Assembly (NCBI RefSeq): GCF_000384215.1
Contig: NZ_KB913032.1
Location: forward strand, 5,972,588 to 6,036,587
DNA: 64,000 bases
Direction: 5' to 3'
From: Amycolatopsis alba DSM 44262
GTDB taxonomy: Bacteria; Actinomycetota; Actinomycetes; Mycobacteriales; Pseudonocardiaceae
Of the stretch, positions 60,244 through 64,000 are shown piece by piece. The notes beneath the pieces are model-generated. The model made no database searches, was not told the DNA's origin, and saw only the letters and a program-made list of their open reading frames with translations. The translations under genes and the position numbers were made by a program. Each line of letters begins with the position of its first letter. The first letter of the stretch is position 1.

Positions 60244-60564
60244 ATGACGATCGAACAGCACAGTCCGGCGTCCGAACAGCACAGCCCGGCGTCGGTTTTC
60301 GGCACCGTGGCGGAGTTGCTGAGGGAACTGGTCGGGGATGTCGACGTCCTCGGCATCGAGATCACCCCGCGGACCACCTTCCACGAGGATCTCCAGCTGG
60401 AAAGCATCGACCTGGTGACCTTCGCGAGCATCCTCGCCGAGTTCTTCGGCGCGGACGTCAACCTCGCGGAGTTCCTGGCGGAGAAGGATCTCGACGACGT
60501 GATCGAACTCCGGGTCGGCGACATCGCGGACTACGTGGCCGCCCGCCTCTGCGAACGGGGCTGA
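60244..60564 (+). CDS. Stand-alone acyl carrier protein
   Basis: This 106-aa ACP has Ser54 in the phosphopantetheine site DLQLESIDLVTFAS and the usual four-helix acidic fold. The N-terminus contains a tandem 7-residue repeat (EQHSPAS twice), absent from normal ACPs and probably a recent duplication. It lies 15 bp behind the second PKS gene. It may carry the finished chain or a starter, separately from the in-cis ACP of the first protein. Confidence 0.92.
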   Translation: MTIEQHSPASEQHSPASVFGTVAELLRELVGDVDVLGIEITPRTTFHEDLQLESIDLVTFASILAEFFGADVNLAEFLAEKDLDDVIELRVGDIADYVAARLCERG

Positions 60565-60568
60565 AGCG

Positions 60569-61354
60569 GTGCCGACGATGACCGTCAACGGGCTGCGCAC
60601 GAACGTGCAGCTCGTGCCCGGCGGGGGCACGGAGACCGTGGTGTTCCTGCACGGCATGGGCACCGACAGCCTGGCGAGTTTCTACCTCACGCTGGCCCCG
60701 CCGGTCGCCGCCGCCGGGGTGGACGTGATCAGCTACGACCTGCGCGGGCACGGCAAGACCGAACGTCCCGAACGTGGTTACACGATCGCGGATTTCGTCG
60801 CCGACCTCGACGACCTGCTGGCCCAGCTCGACCTCGACCGGCCGGTCCACCTGGTGGGCAACAGTTTCGGCGGCACCCTCGCCTACAGCTACGCCGTGGC
60901 GAAACCGGAACGGGTGCGTAGCATCGTGTGCATCGAGTCGGAGCCCGCGACGGAACTGTGGGCGGACAAGATGGCGCAGATCCTCGAGCACACCGTGCGG
61001 TTCTTGAAGGTCGAGGAAAGCTTCGAGTGGATCGAGGCCAATTACAGCGCCCACCACCGGCGGCTCGCGCGAATGGCGGCCGAACGGATCATGGCCACGT
61101 CGATGGCCGAGGAGGTCCCGCTCGGGCCGTTGCTGACCCTGGACCAGGTGGCGGGGATCGACTGCCCCGTACTGTCCATTTTGGGCAGTCACGGCTATCA
61201 GGCCGACGACCTCGACGCGCTGACGTCCTTGTTGCCCCGAGGCGAGTTGCACGTGTTCGAAGGCCAGGGGCATTCGGTGCTCGTCGAGCAGCACCGCGAG
61301 GTACGGGAGCTGCTGCTGAGCTGGATCTCCCGGCACGGGAGGCCGCGCGGATGA
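60569..61354 (+). CDS. Alpha/beta hydrolase (possible thioesterase or acyltransferase)
   Basis: This 261-aa alpha/beta-hydrolase has the oxyanion motif VVFLHGMGTDS, nucleophile Ser in LVGNSFGGTLAYS, and His in FEGQGHSVLVEQH. ISYDLRGHGKTERPERGYT is typical of the MhpC/lipase-like branch. It starts 4 bp after the ACP and overlaps the glycosyltransferase by 4 bp. Release of the polyketide chain from the ACP is the likely role. The PKS proteins carry no thioesterase of their own. Confidence 0.85.
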   Translation: MPTMTVNGLRTNVQLVPGGGTETVVFLHGMGTDSLASFYLTLAPPVAAAGVDVISYDLRGHGKTERPERGYTIADFVADLDDLLAQLDLDRPVHLVGNSFGGTLAYSYAVAKPERVRSIVCIESEPATELWADKMAQILEHTVRFLKVEESFEWIEANYSAHHRRLARMAAERIMATSMAEEVPLGPLLTLDQVAGIDCPVLSILGSHGYQADDLDALTSLLPRGELHVFEGQGHSVLVEQHREVRELLLSWISRHGRPRG

Positions 61355-62484
61355 GCCGCTTCCTGCTGGTCGTCCCACCGCTCACCGGACATGTGGCACC
61401 GTTGCGCGCGGTCGCCGCCGAACTGGTGGGGCGAGGTCACGACGTCGCGTGGTGCGGCCCGGAACCCACGACGTCCGAGCTGACGCGGGCGGGCCGGGTG
61501 TACCCGGCCGGGGACGCGCTGGAGTTCGCCGTCGAGCGGCGTCCCGAGGGGCTGCGCGGGTTCGCGGCGCTGAAGTTCCTGTGGGAGCAGTACCTGGTCC
61601 CGCTCGCGGACGGGATGGTCCACGGGGTCGAGAAGGCGGTGGCCGCGTTCCGTCCCGACGTCGTCATCGCCGATCAGCAGGCCTTCGCGGGAGCCCTGGT
61701 GGCGAGCCGCCGCGCCCTGCCCTGGGTGACGTCCGCGTCGACGTCCACCGAACTCGGCGATCCGCTGGCGGCCATGCCGAAGATCGCCGCCTGGGTGGAC
61801 AAGCTGCAGGGAGATCTCCGTACACGGCACAAGGTGTCCTGCGGCGACCTGCGGTTCTCCCCGGACCTCGTCCTGGCCTTCACCACCGTGTCCCTGACCG
61901 GTCCGATCGCCGACGACGGCGCTGTCCGGTTCGTCGGCCCGGCGCTGGCTCCCGCGCCCCCGGTGGGTTTCTCGTGGGACCGGCTCGACGGCCGCCCGCT
62001 CGTCCTCGCCACCCTCGGCACCGCCAACGCCGCCCTCGGCCGCCGCTTCCTGTCCGAATGCGTCGACGCGCTCGCCGGGATGCCCGAGGTCCAGGGGCTG
62101 GTCGTCGACCCCACCGGCGAACTGCTCAGCGAAACAGTGCTGACGGCCAGACGGATCCCGCAGGCGGACGTGGTGCGCAAGGCGGCGGCGGTGATCTGTC
62201 ACGGCGGGCACAACACCGTCAGCGAGACCCTCGCGTCCGGGCTGCCGCTGGTGATCGCGCCGATCCGGGACGATCAGTCGATGCTGGCCCAGCAGGTCGA
62301 GGCGGCAGGCGCGGGACTGCGGCTGCGCTTCGACCGGGTGAAGGCGCCGGACATCCGGGCCACGGTCACCGAGGTGCTGACCGAGCCCGCCTACGTCGCG
62401 GCTGCCGCGCGGGTGCGGGCTTCGTTCGCGGCGGCCGGGGGAGTGGTGGCCGCGGTGGACCACCTGGAGTCCTTGCCGCGCTAG
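61351..62484 (+). CDS. GT1 (MGT/UGT-like) glycosyltransferase
   Basis: This 377-aa GT-B enzyme has the acceptor-domain start FLLVVPPLTGHVAPLRAVAA and the nucleotide-sugar motif AAAVICHGGHNTVSETLASGLPLV, as in macrolide and sterol glucosyltransferases. The donor sugar cannot be inferred. It is translationally coupled to the alpha/beta hydrolase (ATGA overlap). That argues strongly that the PKS product is glycosylated, giving a glycolipid-like compound. No deoxysugar genes are seen in the window, so a common sugar (glucose, glucuronate or GlcNAc) is likely. Confidence 0.9.
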   Translation: MSRFLLVVPPLTGHVAPLRAVAAELVGRGHDVAWCGPEPTTSELTRAGRVYPAGDALEFAVERRPEGLRGFAALKFLWEQYLVPLADGMVHGVEKAVAAFRPDVVIADQQAFAGALVASRRALPWVTSASTSTELGDPLAAMPKIAAWVDKLQGDLRTRHKVSCGDLRFSPDLVLAFTTVSLTGPIADDGAVRFVGPALAPAPPVGFSWDRLDGRPLVLATLGTANAALGRRFLSECVDALAGMPEVQGLVVDPTGELLSETVLTARRIPQADVVRKAAAVICHGGHNTVSETLASGLPLVIAPIRDDQSMLAQQVEAAGAGLRLRFDRVKAPDIRATVTEVLTEPAYVAAAARVRASFAAAGGVVAAVDHLESLPR

Positions 62485-62495
62485 GTCCTGCCAGG

Positions 62496-62897
62496 TCAGG
62501 GCGCGGCAGGCGGAAGGTCCATGATGCCGGTGGCTTGCGACCAGGCACAACGCCACGTGCCGCCGGTATCGGTGTAGACGTCGGTGTGCCAGGCCTCGTG
62601 CTTCGGGATGTCCGCGCCGTCGACGGTGAGTTCGATGACGCACCGGTAGCGGAGGACGACGACGTCGGTGCCGACGATGGTGTCCACGTCGCCGATCAGC
62701 CCCAGCTCCCGGTAGGCGACCCGCCCGGTGGTGAGGAGATCCAGGTATTCGTCCTTCGTCCACACGGTGCCGGTCGGGTTGCACAACCGGTACTCCGGGG
62801 CGTGCAAGCGGTCGTAGGTGTCGCGATCCACGTCGAGGAGACAGCGGATCCGGTCCCGCTCGGCCTTGATCACCTGGCAGGCCACATCGTCGGTCAT
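62496..62897 (-). CDS. NTF2/SnoaL-like protein (DUF4440)
   Basis: This 133-aa cone-shaped NTF2-like protein has a helical start (VIKAERDRIRCLLDVDRDTY), the LHAPEYRLCNPTG motif and a final WRCAWSQATGIM strand. Members range from ketosteroid-isomerase-like cyclases to ligand binders. The start is the ATG at 62897 after AGGAG. It converges with the glycosyltransferase (11 bp between stops) and is 58 bp downstream of the ABC permease on the same strand. It may be a tailoring or binding protein for the PKS product. Confidence 0.78.
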   Translation of the reverse strand: MTDDVACQVIKAERDRIRCLLDVDRDTYDRLHAPEYRLCNPTGTVWTKDEYLDLLTTGRVAYRELGLIGDVDTIVGTDVVVLRYRCVIELTVDGADIPKHEAWHTDVYTDTGGTWRCAWSQATGIMDLPPAAP

Positions 62898-62955
62898 CCC
62901 CGCTCCTGTCCTCGTTCGGTTCTGGTCGGTGACCACGATATCGAGGGACCAGGAG

Positions 62956-63807
62956 TCAGCGCGGAGCCGATTCCCGTGGTGACCGGAAGGTCCGGGCAGC
63001 GATCCACCCGCCCGCCAAGGCGGCCACGGCCGCGATCGCGAGCGACACCGGGATCGACCACCCCGACGGCCGCCCCAGCGCGAGTGCCCTCGTCGCGTCG
63101 ATCGCGTAGGTCAGCGGGTTGAGCGCGGAAACCACCCGCAGCCAGGCAGGCATCGTCTCGAGCGGCATGTACGCGCTGGAGGAGAACATCAGCGGGAACA
63201 TGACCACGAAGGATGCCATCTGCAGGGTTTCGGCCTTCCGCAGCCAAGTCGTGATGGCGACGAAGATCCAGCTCAGGCACCACCCGACGACGAGTGTGAG
63301 CAGAAGTGCCGCGGTGACACCGAAAACGCCGCCGGTCGGCCGGAAACCGAGCAGGACCACGCTGGCGAGCGCCGTCACCAGCAGTTGCACGCCGAGCCGG
63401 GCGGAGTCGGAGATGGTGCGGGCCACCAGGACGGCCGAAAGGCTGATGGGCATGCACCGCAGCCGTCCGGTGAATCCACTGTAGATCTCCGCGAGCAGGC
63501 CGGCACCCGAACTCATCGCGGTGGTCATCGCGATGTTCACCAGTGTCGCCGGGACGAGGAAGTTCACGTACCCCTGGTAGGCCGCGACACCGGGCAGCGT
63601 GCTGACCCCGTTGAAGACCTGGCTGAACAGCAGGAGCAGCACGATCGGTTGCAGCAGCCCGAAAAAGACCAGCCGCCGGTCGCCGAACGCGGTCTTCAGC
63701 GACCGGGCGGCGAGCACCCGGACCTGGGTGGTGAAGGTGCTCGGCGGCCAGGGCGCCTGCTCGGACGGCATCGGGGTGACCGGAGCGCGGTGCCGTGCCT
63801 CGGTCAT
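62956..63807 (-). CDS. ABC-2 type permease (DrrB-like)
   Basis: This 283-aa permease has six hydrophobic segments and the ABC-2 pattern SLKTAFGDRRLVFFGLLQPI at the start, MPISLSAVLVARTISDSARL in the middle and LNPLTYAIDATRALALG near the end, as in DrrB of daunorubicin self-resistance. It exports the product of a neighbouring biosynthetic cluster in many actinomycetes. Its ATG overlaps the stop of the ATPase gene by 4 bp. Confidence 0.9.
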   Translation of the reverse strand: MTEARHRAPVTPMPSEQAPWPPSTFTTQVRVLAARSLKTAFGDRRLVFFGLLQPIVLLLLFSQVFNGVSTLPGVAAYQGYVNFLVPATLVNIAMTTAMSSGAGLLAEIYSGFTGRLRCMPISLSAVLVARTISDSARLGVQLLVTALASVVLLGFRPTGGVFGVTAALLLTLVVGWCLSWIFVAITTWLRKAETLQMASFVVMFPLMFSSSAYMPLETMPAWLRVVSALNPLTYAIDATRALALGRPSGWSIPVSLAIAAVAALAGGWIAARTFRSPRESAPR

Positions 63808-64000
63808 GACCGGACCGCCGGATTCCGGTGCAGGGAAAGGTAGACGTCGTCGAGCGTCGGCTCGGCGACGGTCAGGTCCTTCATCGGCGCGCCCGCCGCG
63901 TCGAGGGCGCGGACCAGCACGGTGATGTCGGCTGGCCCGGACAGCGCGACGCCGATCACCAGGCCGGAGGCCGACGGCGTGCAGCTCATGCCGAGTCTGT
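63804..64000 (-). CDS. ABC transporter ATP-binding protein (DrrA-like), C-terminal part
   Basis: Only the last 65 or so codons are inside the window; the gene continues beyond the right edge. The end (VLVRALDAAGAPMKDLTVAE, then PTLDDVYLSLHRN) is the typical C-terminus of DrrA-type exporter ATPases, with the conserved EPTLDDVYL motif. It is the upstream partner of the DrrB-like permease. Walker motifs would lie outside the window. Confidence 0.85.
   Translation of the reverse strand, partial: RLGMSCTPSASGLVIGVALSGPADITVLVRALDAAGAPMKDLTVAEPTLDDVYLSLHRNPAVRS

Noticed and set aside
52178..60663. Very long open frames on the minus strand opposite the PKS genes (over 1200 codons each)
   Set aside because: They are third-position GC shadows of the real genes: no domain is recognisable, composition is Arg/Gly/Asp-rich, and ribosome sites are absent. 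The plus-strand reading has intact catalytic motifs throughout.

Overview
The window is high-GC actinomycete DNA with dense genes, frequent GTG starts, 4-bp ATGA/GTGA gene overlaps and several genes without an obvious ribosome binding site. The gene set (GylR-type glycerol regulator, RsrR/NmrA pair, MptB-like mannosyltransferase, LcpR/Lcp pair, DrrAB-type exporter) points to the Pseudonocardiales, most likely an Amycolatopsis. This is an inference from content; no search was run. There are no rRNA, tRNA, phage or intact transposase genes.

Layout. 1-840: decayed remnant of a STAND/TPR protein. 0.8-14.9 kb: chromosomal accessory genes, mostly regulator/target pairs: LysR with a secreted serine protease; a guanidine exporter behind a guanidine-III riboswitch; MFS/LysR; TetR/SRPBCC; a GT-C mannosyltransferase; GAF regulator/flavin monooxygenase; WYL regulator/DinB. 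15.2-28.4 kb: OafA-type acyltransferase; a two-gene operon of nitrilase-type amidase and IaaM-like flavin oxidase; VanZ and isochorismatase-type proteins; an MFS/beta-propeller operon; two secreted phosphatases; a MerR regulator; a beta-lactamase-like protein. 28.6-35.6 kb: glycerol regulon, with gylR and a glycerol kinase carrying a hemerythrin-like tail on one strand, glpF-glpK-glpD on the other, and GylR-type palindromes between. 36-49.6 kb: RsrR/NmrA pair, a GH3 glucosidase, a latex-clearing-protein homologue with its TetR regulator, a TetR/FAD-hydroxylase pair, an MFS/TetR operon, and an SDR/aldo-keto reductase operon.

49.9-64.0 kb: a biosynthetic gene cluster that runs off the right edge. 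It encodes an iterative type I PKS related to PUFA synthases, split over two large proteins: NPD-NPD-KS-AT-ACP-KR (2099 aa) and KS-AT-DH-PPTase-like (1342 aa). A free ACP, an alpha/beta hydrolase and a GT1 glycosyltransferase follow in one operon. An NTF2-like protein and an ABC-2 exporter lie on the opposite strand. The expected product is a reduced or partly unsaturated acyl chain that is released or transferred, glycosylated and exported. This is the strongest candidate for an undescribed system.

The intergenic DNA is unusual. Four loci hold arrays of a 21-bp unit, two of them clearly head-to-head. Several families of long perfect palindromes and a roughly 280-290 bp MITE-like element with internal palindromes recur at gene ends. 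Other points worth checking are an aldo-keto reductase lacking all four catalytic residues and a TetR gene that appears to start at ATC.
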